64,000 nt of DNA from CAZRIZ01 sp964625885 (GTDB lineage: Bacteria; Patescibacteriota; Saccharimonadia; Saccharimonadales; Saccharimonadaceae): positions 67,078 through 131,077 of the forward strand of contig CAZVBM010000001.1 in assembly GCA_964625885.1 (NCBI GenBank). Reading direction: 5' to 3'. The first letter of the stretch is position 1, and the number at the start of each line of letters is the position of its first letter. The translations under genes and the position numbers were made by a program. Shown here in pieces: positions 9,927 to 17,278 of this stretch. The notes under the pieces are model-generated. The model ran no database searches. It saw nothing but the letters and a program-made list of their open reading frames with translations, and had not been told where the DNA came from.

Positions 9927-9934
9927 GGAGAGAT

Positions 9935-10315
9935 ATGGCAACAAAAAATATTTTATGCATTGAAGACGATCGCTTTATTGGCGAGATGTACGTTCGTACC
10001 CTAGAGCGAGCTGGCTATAAAGTCGACTGGGTGGTAGATGGTAACGACGGATTAGTGACGGCGCGCAACAAGAAGTATGACATAATCCTACTTGATATTA
10101 TGCTGCCAGAACGCAAGGGTAATGAAGTATTAGAGGCTCTGCGCGGCAAAGAAGATTTAATTCCGAACACAAGAGTAATTGTCATGACCAACTTTCAGCA
10201 AGACGACCAATCTCGTCGCATGCTGGAGCTAAAGGTCGACGCCTATCTAATCAAAGCAGACATCACACCAGCTAAACTATTAGAGGTCGTTAAACACGTC
10301 GAAGGAGCCGAGTGA
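9935..10315 (+). CDS. Stand-alone receiver-domain response regulator
   Basis: The protein is a single REC domain of 126 residues: acidic pair EDD at residues 9-11, phosphoacceptor Asp54 in ILLDIMLPERKGN, Thr/Ser position in IVMTNF, and Lys in YLIKAD. There is no output domain, so it must act by protein contact or as a relay. A good Shine-Dalgarno site (AAGGAGA) precedes the ATG. It is the partner of the kinase just upstream, and the dut gene overlaps its stop codon by 4 nt. Confidence 0.93.
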   Translation: MATKNILCIEDDRFIGEMYVRTLERAGYKVDWVVDGNDGLVTARNKKYDIILLDIMLPERKGNEVLEALRGKEDLIPNTRVIVMTNFQQDDQSRRMLELKVDAYLIKADITPAKLLEVVKHVEGAE

Positions 10316-10767
10316 GGCATTTTGCAATAGCCCAAGGCTGGGAAGACAAGGCGATCAGCCTACCAAAACGCCAAACTAAATTTTCTGCGGGCTATGATAT
10401 CTGCGCCGCCGAAGACACAATCGTGCCACCGTACAGTTCAACCCAAGAGCCAACTCTGGTGCCAACTGGACTGAAAGTGGCTCTAAATGACGACGAGGTT
10501 TTGTTGATTGTCAACCGCAGTTCTAACCCCAAAAAACGCGGGTTGGTTTTGCCAAACTCTGTCGGCGTCATCGACAAAGACTATTATGGTAATCCAGACA
10601 ACGACGGCCATTTTTACGTCCAACTGATTAATATCAAATCCGAGCCTTATGAAATTAAAAAAGGCGACGCCATCGCCCAGGGTATATTTATGAAATATCT
10701 GGTAACCGATGACGATAATGCCAGTGGCGAACGTTTGGGCGGTTTCGGCTCGACCGATGAGAAGTAG
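10312..10767 (+). CDS. dut: dUTP diphosphatase (dUTPase, trimeric type)
   Basis: It hydrolyses dUTP to dUMP and pyrophosphate, keeping uracil out of DNA and feeding dTMP synthesis. The conserved motifs appear in order: AGYDICA (motif 1), NRSS (motif 2), GVIDKDYYGNP (motif 3, with the catalytic Asp and the Tyr that excludes ribose), KKGDAIAQGIF (motif 4) and RLGGFGST (motif 5). The length of 151 residues is normal for the trimeric class. The start is GTG, overlapping the regulator's TGA, with AAGGAG at 10302-10307. A dCTP-deaminase-like relative is possible, but motif 3 favours dUTPase. Confidence 0.9.
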   Translation: MRHFAIAQGWEDKAISLPKRQTKFSAGYDICAAEDTIVPPYSSTQEPTLVPTGLKVALNDDEVLLIVNRSSNPKKRGLVLPNSVGVIDKDYYGNPDNDGHFYVQLINIKSEPYEIKKGDAIAQGIFMKYLVTDDDNASGERLGGFGSTDEK

Positions 10768-10797
10768 CTAAAAAAATTACGCCACGAGACGACAGTC

Positions 10798-10826
10798 TTT
10801 ACTTTTTAAGCCTTTTATGCTAAAAT
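10798..10826 (+). promoter_or_regulatory. Promoter of tRNA-Glu
   Basis: TTTACT (10798-10803), 17-nt spacer, TGC-extended TAAAAT (10821-10826). The predicted start near 10833 leaves a 5-nt leader before the mature tRNA. Confidence 0.6.
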
Positions 10827-10837
10827 GAAAAGATAGT

Positions 10838-10912
10838 GGTCTCATCGTCTAATGGTTAGGACATCAGGTTCTCATCCTGACAATCTGGGTTCGACTCCCG
10901 GTGAGATCACCA
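10838..10912 (+). tRNA. tRNA-Glu (CTC), CCA encoded
   Basis: The cloverleaf closes. Acceptor GGTCTCA pairs with TGAGATC including one G-T. The anticodon stem TCAGG/CCTGA encloses the loop TTCTCAT with anticodon CTC at 10871-10873. The T-arm is CTGGG-TTCGACT-CCCGG. Discriminator A is at 10909 and CCA at 10910-10912 is genomically encoded. Confidence 0.97.
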
Positions 10913-10954
10913 CGAAAGCGCCCGACCTTTTGGTCGGGTGTTCTCGTGGTGTTT
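10908..10954 (+). terminator. Two-part hairpin after tRNA-Glu
   Basis: An outer stem CACCACGA/TCGTGGTG and an inner stem CCCGACC/GGTCGGG with loop TTTT are followed only by TTT. The outer 5' arm contains the tRNA's own CCA end. It may act as terminator or as a processing structure. Confidence 0.55.
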
Positions 10955-11016
10955 ACCTACGGAACAGGAGAATCCAGTCTTTTGCGCAGTAAAAGCAAGC
11001 CTAGCGCAACAAAATC

Positions 11017-11745
11017 CTAGTCTATCTTACTCTTAGCGATGCGCGCACTTTGTGCTATAAAACTCTCATAATCATTCAGTATCACGGCGTCACTAAACAC
11101 ATCACCGATTTTATTTGAGTACGTAATGAGATCATTCTCGTTAATTATCCCACGGTAGTAGTCCGCATAATCACGATCACTTTTGAAGCTTTGGTTTGGC
11201 TCCTCTTTTAGTGTCAGCAGGGCTATTAAGGTCTTGTCTGGCGTGTGGCAAAAGACTTCTGGGTCATCGGCTGACATTTCGATATATTTATCAAGATTGT
11301 GCTTGGTTATTATGTCCCACCTCTGAAATGGGCCGCCAGCCTTGTAGTACGGTACCTTATCAAACAATATGAAGATCTGAAAATAGGGGATGCCATTTGC
11401 CCTAAGGTTAGCGGTTTCACCAAGCATGTTTTCAAAATAATTGTTACTATTTTGCGAATAGTTGCGCATCACAAACTTAACAGCATAACCCGCAACCGGC
11501 TTCTCCCTAAGACTCACAACAATATCAACATTCTTGGGGTAGTAACGCCCGCTCAGAGCGCCTTCCTTATCCTTTCCATATCCCTGCGATTGTATTGTAT
11601 ATTCCAGCCCAAAAGCACCCTGTAAATCTCTAGCGATTTGGCCATGCAACACCCTGAGCTTAGCTGTGCTTCTTGATGTACCGACGGTTAAATAGGCCTC
11701 GAAAGACTCTTTGATGACCTCAAGGAACCGGCTATCGTTTGGCAT
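11017..11745 (-). CDS. Type II restriction endonuclease-like protein
   Basis: 242 residues with no membrane segment. The middle shows a likely PD-(D/E)xK nuclease core: YYPKNVDIVVSL gives the Asp and GYAVKFVMRN the xVK, followed by a Gln/Asn-rich patch (NYSQNSNNYFENMLGE). The neighbour just upstream in transcription is an N6-adenine methyltransferase whose stop lies one base before this ATG, a typical M-then-R pair, and AAGGAGG gives strong translation initiation. I cannot name the enzyme family or recognition site. Together they would cut unmethylated foreign DNA. Confidence 0.75.
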   Translation of the reverse strand: MPNDSRFLEVIKESFEAYLTVGTSRSTAKLRVLHGQIARDLQGAFGLEYTIQSQGYGKDKEGALSGRYYPKNVDIVVSLREKPVAGYAVKFVMRNYSQNSNNYFENMLGETANLRANGIPYFQIFILFDKVPYYKAGGPFQRWDIITKHNLDKYIEMSADDPEVFCHTPDKTLIALLTLKEEPNQSFKSDRDYADYYRGIINENDLITYSNKIGDVFSDAVILNDYESFIAQSARIAKSKID

Positions 11746-11746
11746 A

Positions 11747-13246
11747 CTAGTTTACCTCCTTAGATAATTTATAATTAAGATAGGCTGTTACATCTTTTGA
11801 CGAATACGTGTAGTAGCCGCCACTCTTATATTTACCGAGCAGCGACACGTATTTAAAAAAATCCGTGCTTAGCATAGCATTTCTGATTCTTTCAATTGGT
11901 ATAGTATTGCTAATGATATACAGGCCGCTATAAACACCGGTGCCTTTTGGGGCCTCAACTAGCTTTACTTCGCCCCCGGCCTTAATAAGGTTATTTAGGG
12001 CCAGCTTGTCTTTAAAGGTGTCTTTTATGGCCTGACTCCGCCCAAAAGCATACCAATATTTATCGCCAACCTTTTCATTAGCGCGAGCCATAAGTCGCTC
12101 TTTGTTCTCAAGCAGATAGCTTTTGATGTTCCTGTCCTTAAATAACTCAGCTTCATCGTACAGCACGCCATTCTTGTCATACGGATAAAGAATCTTCGTC
12201 CACTTAGCGCGAGAGGCTTTAACAACTGGGATTATATATTTTGACTCAAACTCAAAGTCGTTTATAAAGACCCTATCGGCCAGCGTGGCATAACCATTCT
12301 TAACCGCAAAGTCATGCTTAGAGTCACAATTAATGATTGATTTTAGTAGAGCAAGCGACTGCTTGTCAGCGAAATAATATTTACCGTCAATAAGATACTC
12401 TTCTTTTTTAAGTCTGTTTATTTCCACTGGCAACAGCTTATCAGCATCAAATTCGGCATACTCAACCAAATCTTCACGATTGCCCTTGCTCAAACAGACG
12501 ATTGCCGTATACGTCGTAGCATTAAAAGCTTGAAAATGTTTTAAATCACAGACGCTAACCAGAAGGTTGTTCTTTGCTAGATAATCGCGCATTTCAGCAC
12601 CCGCCAAACTAGTGAAGAAAGAGGAGGGGGTGATGTACGCCAACACGCCAGTGTTATTTAGCATTTTTATTCCAATTTCATAAAAGAGAATGTAAAGATC
12701 AGTCATGCCACTTTTACAAAACAAATGTCCCTTAACAGAATCGGCATTTTCGTCTAAATTATGTATTCTGACGTAGGGCGGGTTGCCCACTACGAAGTCC
12801 ATTTTCCCATCAAACTGGTCAACTTTTATAGTATCGCCATTAACAAAATCCCAATTAACATTTTCTACACCGTAAAGGCCAGCAACTCGATCACATCTTT
12901 CAAGACAGGTGTCTAATTCGGCTTTTTCGATATCAATCGCGTGAATATACTTTTCTAGCTCTCGTTTGAGATTATTAAGATCTTTTGAGGTCTTTAAAAA
13001 CTCTTTGCAATACCGATCTACAACGTGAATCATAAACTGTCCGTCACCACAGCTATTGTCGATCACATGCTTACGAAGAATGTTGACGCCAGAATAACCG
13101 CCCCGATCGAGTATTATCTCAACTAGATAATCAGGCGTGTAAATCTTCCCCCGATGCTTAACTTTAATGAATTCATCGGTCATGACACTGTTCTTATAGA
13201 GAGAATATTTCTGACTCTTCCCAGAAGAACTATTTTTATTAGACAT
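11747..13246 (-). CDS. N6-adenine DNA methyltransferase, TaqI/Eco57I-like
   Basis: The SAM-binding motif I is DNSCGDGQFMI near residue 70 and the catalytic motif IV is NPPY at residues 155-158 (VVGNPPYVRI), the order and spacing of gamma-class adenine methylases such as M.TaqI. The C-terminal half (LYPYDKNG, YWYAFGRSQA) fits a TaqI-type target recognition domain. It would protect the host site from the endonuclease encoded next. The start codon ATG is preceded by AGAGGG. The pair sits on the minus strand inside a plus-strand region, next to a tRNA gene, which suggests acquisition. Confidence 0.88.
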   Translation of the reverse strand: MSNKNSSSGKSQKYSLYKNSVMTDEFIKVKHRGKIYTPDYLVEIILDRGGYSGVNILRKHVIDNSCGDGQFMIHVVDRYCKEFLKTSKDLNNLKRELEKYIHAIDIEKAELDTCLERCDRVAGLYGVENVNWDFVNGDTIKVDQFDGKMDFVVGNPPYVRIHNLDENADSVKGHLFCKSGMTDLYILFYEIGIKMLNNTGVLAYITPSSFFTSLAGAEMRDYLAKNNLLVSVCDLKHFQAFNATTYTAIVCLSKGNREDLVEYAEFDADKLLPVEINRLKKEEYLIDGKYYFADKQSLALLKSIINCDSKHDFAVKNGYATLADRVFINDFEFESKYIIPVVKASRAKWTKILYPYDKNGVLYDEAELFKDRNIKSYLLENKERLMARANEKVGDKYWYAFGRSQAIKDTFKDKLALNNLIKAGGEVKLVEAPKGTGVYSGLYIISNTIPIERIRNAMLSTDFFKYVSLLGKYKSGGYYTYSSKDVTAYLNYKLSKEVN

Positions 13247-13297
13247 CTTTATCGGACCCTCTTTCTAATGGCGTTACTCACATCCTGCTATACGTAG

Positions 13298-13303
13298 TAT
13301 AAT
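13298..13303 (+). promoter_or_regulatory. -10 element of the cupin gene
   Basis: TATAAT 39 nt before the ATG; unlike many genes here this transcript has a leader with a Shine-Dalgarno site (GGGGAG at about 13330-13334). Confidence 0.5.
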
Positions 13304-13342
13304 GGATTTATCAGTTATCAAAAAGTGAAGGGGAGAAATTAT

Positions 13343-13774
13343 ATGGACTTTTCAGATCACGGCAAAAAGCCTTATGCACCAGAAGTTGAAAAACTAACCG
13401 AAGAAAACACCGCTTATCGCACAGCCATCTGGACCGGCGAGCACTTACAAATGACTTTGATGAGTATTGAAGTAGGGGACGACATCGGCCTAGAAATTCA
13501 CAACGACACCGACCAGTTCTTACGAGTCGAAGAGGGTGAAGGCCTGGTGCAAATGGGCAAGGACAAAAACAACCTCGATTTCGAGCAAAAAGTCGAAGAC
13601 GGAACAGGTATATTTATTCCGACTGGATATTGGCATAATGTCGCTAACACTGGCGATGAGCCACTAAAGATGTATTCGATCTACGCGCCAGCCCATCATC
13701 CGTTTAGCACAGTTCACGAGACTCACGCCGACGGCGACGCCGCTGAGGCCGCCGAACACGCCGAAGAGGAGTAA
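13343..13774 (+). CDS. Small cupin-domain protein
   Basis: 143 residues forming one cupin barrel. Cupin motif 1 is degenerate (GLEIHNDTDQFLRVEEGEG: His and Asp where the classic motif has two His), and motif 2 is present as FIPTGYWHNVANTG. The C-terminus is an Asp/Glu/His-rich tail (HETHADGDAAEAAEHAEEE). The fold can bind a metal and act on sugars or small molecules, but no substrate is evident. ATG 13343 is chosen over an upstream in-frame start because the Shine-Dalgarno site is 6-7 nt before it. It is a single-gene transcript ended by a strong terminator. Confidence 0.82.
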   Translation: MDFSDHGKKPYAPEVEKLTEENTAYRTAIWTGEHLQMTLMSIEVGDDIGLEIHNDTDQFLRVEEGEGLVQMGKDKNNLDFEQKVEDGTGIFIPTGYWHNVANTGDEPLKMYSIYAPAHHPFSTVHETHADGDAAEAAEHAEEE

Positions 13775-13787
13775 AAAGCATAAAGGC

Positions 13788-13815
13788 AAAAATAGCCCAA
13801 GGGCTATTTTTGTTT
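13788..13815 (+). terminator. Rho-independent terminator after the cupin gene
   Basis: AAAAATAGCCC / GGGCTATTTTT, an 11-bp perfect stem with loop AA, followed by TGTTT. Because of the A and T flanks it can work in both directions. Confidence 0.85.
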
Positions 13816-13840
13816 ACTTTAAATTAGCGGCTATTTAGCA

Positions 13841-13846
13841 TATAAT
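13841..13846 (+). promoter_or_regulatory. -10 element of the 13856 kinase (leaderless type)
   Basis: TATAAT ends 9 nt before the ATG; no room for a Shine-Dalgarno site downstream of the predicted start. Confidence 0.55.
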
Positions 13847-13855
13847 AACCATAAG

Positions 13856-15484
13856 ATGAGTGAGAAAAAACAACAATCAGCTAAGCCGCGCTTTGGGTTG
13901 ATCTTATCTTTGCTTTTTGTTGAATTTGTATTGATTGTATTTAGTATAATAACTCAAACAATTTGGAAAATCGATCAGTCGCTCTATATCAATCTAGGCC
14001 TGGGAATTATTACAATTATTATCTTGCTAATAATAGTTGGACTAACTGGGCGAGTTAATAAGAGGATATCTAAAACTCAACAAATCGGCGGCGAACTACT
14101 TGACCAGGCGTCAGTGATTATTGAATCAATTGGCGAAGGGGTTTTGGCAATTGATGAAAAGTCAAACATCTCTTTAATAAACCCTGAAGCCAAGAAGATT
14201 AGCGGCTGGACCGATGATGCCTTGGAGATGAATTACCAGACCGTTTTGCAACTAGTTGACAACACCAACCAGCCGATAGACGACGCCATAAACCCAATCG
14301 TGATAGCACAAAAAACCTCCGAAGCCCAAACTAGTCGTGAGCTTTCTCTTAAAACCGTCAGCGGCAAGATAGTTCCGATTCATTTGCAGGTTAGTCCAGT
14401 CGCCAACTCCGCCTCACTAGTTGTAGCGTTTCGCGACATTAAATTGGAGCTAGAGAAAGAGAGGCAGCAGCTCGAGTTTATTTCAACTGCTAGCCACGAA
14501 ATGCGCACCCCAGTGGCGGCGATAGACGGATACTTGGGACTAATAAGCAACCCGAAGATATGCACGATTGACGAAAAAGCCATGGACTATGCCACCAAGG
14601 CCAAAGCCTCTTCAAAGCACCTGGGCGATCTATTTAAGAATCTGCTAGACATCTCCAAAGTTGAAGACGGCCGATTGCGTGCCAATCTCGAAGCTATTGA
14701 TATGATTGAATTTACTAAACAATTAGTAGAGAATCTACTACCGATAGCAGAAACTAAAAGCCTGTTCATAACTTTTATACCAAGCGAGAATCGCCGAGGT
14801 GAGACTAAGCTAAAGCAATCACTTTATGTTCAGGCCGACCGACAGATGCTGACTGAATCAATCTCTAATCTCATCGAAAACGCAGTCAAATACACCAAAG
14901 AAGGGGGCGTCGAAATTAATGTTTTACCAAACAAGCAAGATGAGATAGTGGTAAGCGTAAAAGACTCTGGCGTAGGTATACCAAAGGAGGATTTGCCACA
15001 CCTATTCCAGAAATTTTACCGAGTTGACAATCGTGACACACGCGAAATTAATGGCACTGGCCTGGGGCTTTACTTAACACGCCGTATGATTGAGCACATG
15101 CACGGCCGGATTTGGGTTGAGAGTGAACTAGGGGCGGGCAGCACCTTCTACATAGCCTTGGCAAGACTGGGCCAAAAACAGGTTAAACAACTGTTGAGTA
15201 CCGAGCAAGTTCAGCCAGAAGATCCTGCGACCAAACCGATTGACACAGCGCCTAGCGAAGCGACGACAATCGTAGCTGAATCAGTCCCCGAAACAACGCC
15301 ACTCGTAGCCCATGAAGAAGTACCGAGCGTCCCAGCACCGACAGAGGCCGAGGCGAGCGAACCAACCACGCCCGACACTAATCGAGTGCTATCACGTGAA
15401 AGCGCCGAAAGACTGCGCCAACTCGGCTACAACACTACTGATTTTACAGTCGCCGAAGAACACCCATGGGAAACTCGGCCTTAG
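13856..15484 (+). CDS. Membrane sensor histidine kinase with Pro/Thr-rich tail
   Basis: Two membrane helices at residues about 13-65 are followed by a PAS domain (IIESIGEGVLAIDEKSNISLIN), HisKA with His214 in TASHEMRTP, and HATPase_c with NLIENAVKYTKEGG, GVGIP and GTGLGLYLTRR. The last 100 residues are a Pro/Thr/Glu-rich, probably disordered tail (PATKPIDTAPSEATT), which is unusual for a kinase. The regulator gene 63 nt downstream also ends in a long Pro-rich tail, so the two tails may be functionally related. PhoR-like architecture; signal unknown. Confidence 0.93.
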   Translation: MSEKKQQSAKPRFGLILSLLFVEFVLIVFSIITQTIWKIDQSLYINLGLGIITIIILLIIVGLTGRVNKRISKTQQIGGELLDQASVIIESIGEGVLAIDEKSNISLINPEAKKISGWTDDALEMNYQTVLQLVDNTNQPIDDAINPIVIAQKTSEAQTSRELSLKTVSGKIVPIHLQVSPVANSASLVVAFRDIKLELEKERQQLEFISTASHEMRTPVAAIDGYLGLISNPKICTIDEKAMDYATKAKASSKHLGDLFKNLLDISKVEDGRLRANLEAIDMIEFTKQLVENLLPIAETKSLFITFIPSENRRGETKLKQSLYVQADRQMLTESISNLIENAVKYTKEGGVEINVLPNKQDEIVVSVKDSGVGIPKEDLPHLFQKFYRVDNRDTREINGTGLGLYLTRRMIEHMHGRIWVESELGAGSTFYIALARLGQKQVKQLLSTEQVQPEDPATKPIDTAPSEATTIVAESVPETTPLVAHEEVPSVPAPTEAEASEPTTPDTNRVLSRESAERLRQLGYNTTDFTVAEEHPWETRP

Positions 15485-15531
15485 AACAAGAATTAAACGT
15501 AAACACTATGGATTTTATTTTTGAAACACTT

Positions 15532-15537
15532 TATAAT
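15532..15537 (+). promoter_or_regulatory. -10 element of the 15548 regulator (leaderless type)
   Basis: TATAAT ends 10 nt before the ATG. Confidence 0.5.
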
Positions 15538-15547
15538 GTAACCTAAT

Positions 15548-16522
15548 ATGACTAAGATTTTGTTAGTGGAAGACGACAAAAGCCTACGCGAGATTTATGG
15601 GGTGCGGCTGTTGGCGGAGGGTTATGATATCGTCTCAGCTGGTGATGGCGAGGAAGCGCTTGCCATGGCTATTAAAGAGCGCCCCGATTTAATACTAAGC
15701 GATGTGATGATGCCAAAGATTTCTGGCTTTGATATGCTAGATATCCTACGCTCTACTACAGAGACTAAAGATATAAAAGTAATAATCATGACAGCCCTGT
15801 CGAGCGAAGACCAGCGCATGCGCGGCGAATCACTCGGAGCTGATATGTACTTAGTCAAATCACAGGTTGGAATTGAAGACGTAGTTCGTTCGGTTAAAGA
15901 GGTTTTAGCTCGACCACCAATGGTAAGTGAGCCGCAGCCATTACCAACCACACCTCAGCCAGCGCCAGCCCCCATTGCTCCGCAACCAGCACCACAACCA
16001 ATGCCTTTGCCACAATCACAAACAGCACCGCAACAAACACAACAACCGTCAGCGCCAGCACCACAACCAGCCGCTCCACAAGCACCAACTACACCAAGCA
16101 ACCCAACGAGCGGCTCCCTACCGCAGCCAACCGCTCCGTTCTCAACCCCCAGAGAAAAGCCAAACCCAACTAGCGAAAGAGTAATTCAGCCACCAGTCCG
16201 GCCAGAAAGTGAAAAATACGATGTAGCCAAGGCGATGGCCGAGATATTAAGCTCAAGTGAACGCGACAGAAGCGTAGTTCAGCCTAATCAGGCCGACCTT
16301 CCAACCGCTAAAGAGGAAAACAGTCCACAGGCCCCTTATCAGACCACGCCAGTTGCGCAACCAACTCCAGTTGTTCCCCAACCAGCACCACAACCAACCC
16401 AGCTGCCCCCAACTCCAGTCGCACAACCGGTGCCGACACCGCAACCACCAGCCTTTATTCAACAGCCAGTAGCACCCACGCCCCAAGCCGCCCCACAACC
16501 ACCACAGACGCCTCAGTTTTAA
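15548..16522 (+). CDS. Response regulator: REC domain plus Pro/Gln-rich tail
   Basis: The first 120 residues are a receiver domain with EDD at 8-10, phosphoacceptor Asp52 in ILSDVMMPKISGFD, and YLVKSQ. The other 200 residues are low complexity, dominated by Pro, Gln and Ala (repeats like PQPAPQP, VAQPTPV), with a short charged island near residues 225-250 (SEKYDVAKAMAEILSSSER) that could be a helix. No DNA-binding domain. Its receiver is closely similar to the orphan regulator at 52424-52798 (shared GFD-LDILR, YLVKSQV), so the two are paralogues. Output is probably a protein interaction. Confidence 0.9.
   Translation: MTKILLVEDDKSLREIYGVRLLAEGYDIVSAGDGEEALAMAIKERPDLILSDVMMPKISGFDMLDILRSTTETKDIKVIIMTALSSEDQRMRGESLGADMYLVKSQVGIEDVVRSVKEVLARPPMVSEPQPLPTTPQPAPAPIAPQPAPQPMPLPQSQTAPQQTQQPSAPAPQPAAPQAPTTPSNPTSGSLPQPTAPFSTPREKPNPTSERVIQPPVRPESEKYDVAKAMAEILSSSERDRSVVQPNQADLPTAKEENSPQAPYQTTPVAQPTPVVPQPAPQPTQLPPTPVAQPVPTPQPPAFIQQPVAPTPQAAPQPPQTPQF
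15930..16512 (+). repeat. Low-complexity CCA/CAA-rich coding repeat
   Basis: This stretch encodes the Pro/Gln/Ala tail of the response regulator. It is built of irregular CCA, CAA and GCA codon runs without a fixed unit length, so it could vary in length between strains. Confidence 0.7.
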
Positions 16523-16533
16523 GTTAACAGTCA

Positions 16534-17256
16534 ATGAATAACACACCAGAGCGACTAAATAAAAAACTAGCTCTTTGGCTGGGCATTTCACGACGTCAAG
16601 CTGACGATTTAATCGCTGCTGGCAAAGTTTTTGTTGATAATGATAGAGCTGTGTTAGGACAGCGCGTCACCGCCGACAATGATATAAAAGTGGACGGCAA
16701 GGCTGTCAGTCAAGACTTCTCTTACAAACTAATTGCGCTTAATAAACCCACTGGCTATACCTGTTCGCGCGCTTCGCAAAAGGGCGACCAAACCGTTTAC
16801 GACATCTTACCAGCTGAGTTTAAGACACTTAAACTAGTTGGTCGGCTTGATAAAGACAGTTCGGGTATTATTTTGCTAACCAATAATGGCAATTTTGCTT
16901 ACCAGATGACTCATCCAAAATTCCAAAAAGCCAAAGTCTATTTAGTAGAATTGGACCATGATCTCGAGCCACTGCACCAGCAGATGATTTCCGACCACGG
17001 CATTAACCTAGACGATGGACGCAGCCAAATGACAGTCGTCAAGCTAACCACAGGAGAAATTAAAGCACTCAGAATCGACTATGAGGTGTCAGACAAGCAA
17101 GTTTACCAAGTCACAATGAGTGAGGGGCGCAATCGACAGATTAGACGCACCTTTGCTGCCCTGGGCTACGAGGTGACGCGTCTGCACCGAACTAACTTTG
17201 ATAAATATTTCGTTGGTGAACTATCAATTGGACAGTGGCAAGAAGCTCAGTTTTAG
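16534..17256 (+). CDS. 16S/23S rRNA pseudouridine synthase, RsuA/RluB family
   Basis: An N-terminal S4 RNA-binding domain (ERLNKKLALWLGISRRQADDLI) is followed by the catalytic domain with Asp106 in GRLDKDSSGIILLTNNG and a late motif EGRNRQIRR. The family (RsuA, RluB, RluE, RluF) isomerises specific uridines in ribosomal RNA; which target applies here cannot be decided from sequence alone, although RluB is the usual one in Gram-positive-like genomes. 240 residues is a normal length. It starts 11 nt after the response regulator stop and may be cotranscribed; the der gene next door has its own -10. Confidence 0.9.
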   Translation: MNNTPERLNKKLALWLGISRRQADDLIAAGKVFVDNDRAVLGQRVTADNDIKVDGKAVSQDFSYKLIALNKPTGYTCSRASQKGDQTVYDILPAEFKTLKLVGRLDKDSSGIILLTNNGNFAYQMTHPKFQKAKVYLVELDHDLEPLHQQMISDHGINLDDGRSQMTVVKLTTGEIKALRIDYEVSDKQVYQVTMSEGRNRQIRRTFAALGYEVTRLHRTNFDKYFVGELSIGQWQEAQF

Positions 17257-17258
17257 TG

Positions 17259-17264
17259 TAAAAT
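17259..17264 (+). promoter_or_regulatory. -10 element of der
   Basis: TAAAAT 14 nt before the der ATG; predicted leader of about 8 nt without a Shine-Dalgarno site. Confidence 0.45.
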
Positions 17265-17278
17265 AAACCTCAGTTATT

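Noticed and set aside
10838..13340. Integrated element with att duplication at tRNA-Glu
   Set aside because: I found no second copy of the tRNA 3' end near 13.2-13.3 kb and no integrase, so insertion by a tRNA-targeting element is not supported.
15930..16512. CRISPR or regular tandem repeat
   Set aside because: The repeats are irregular codon runs within one open frame coding Pro/Gln/Ala, without constant repeat and spacer lengths.
15622..16591. Long antisense ORFs opposite the Pro/Gln tail (rich in Trp, Leu, Gly, Val)
   Set aside because: They arise because CCA/CAA repeats have no stops on the other strand; composition is unnatural and no start signals are present.
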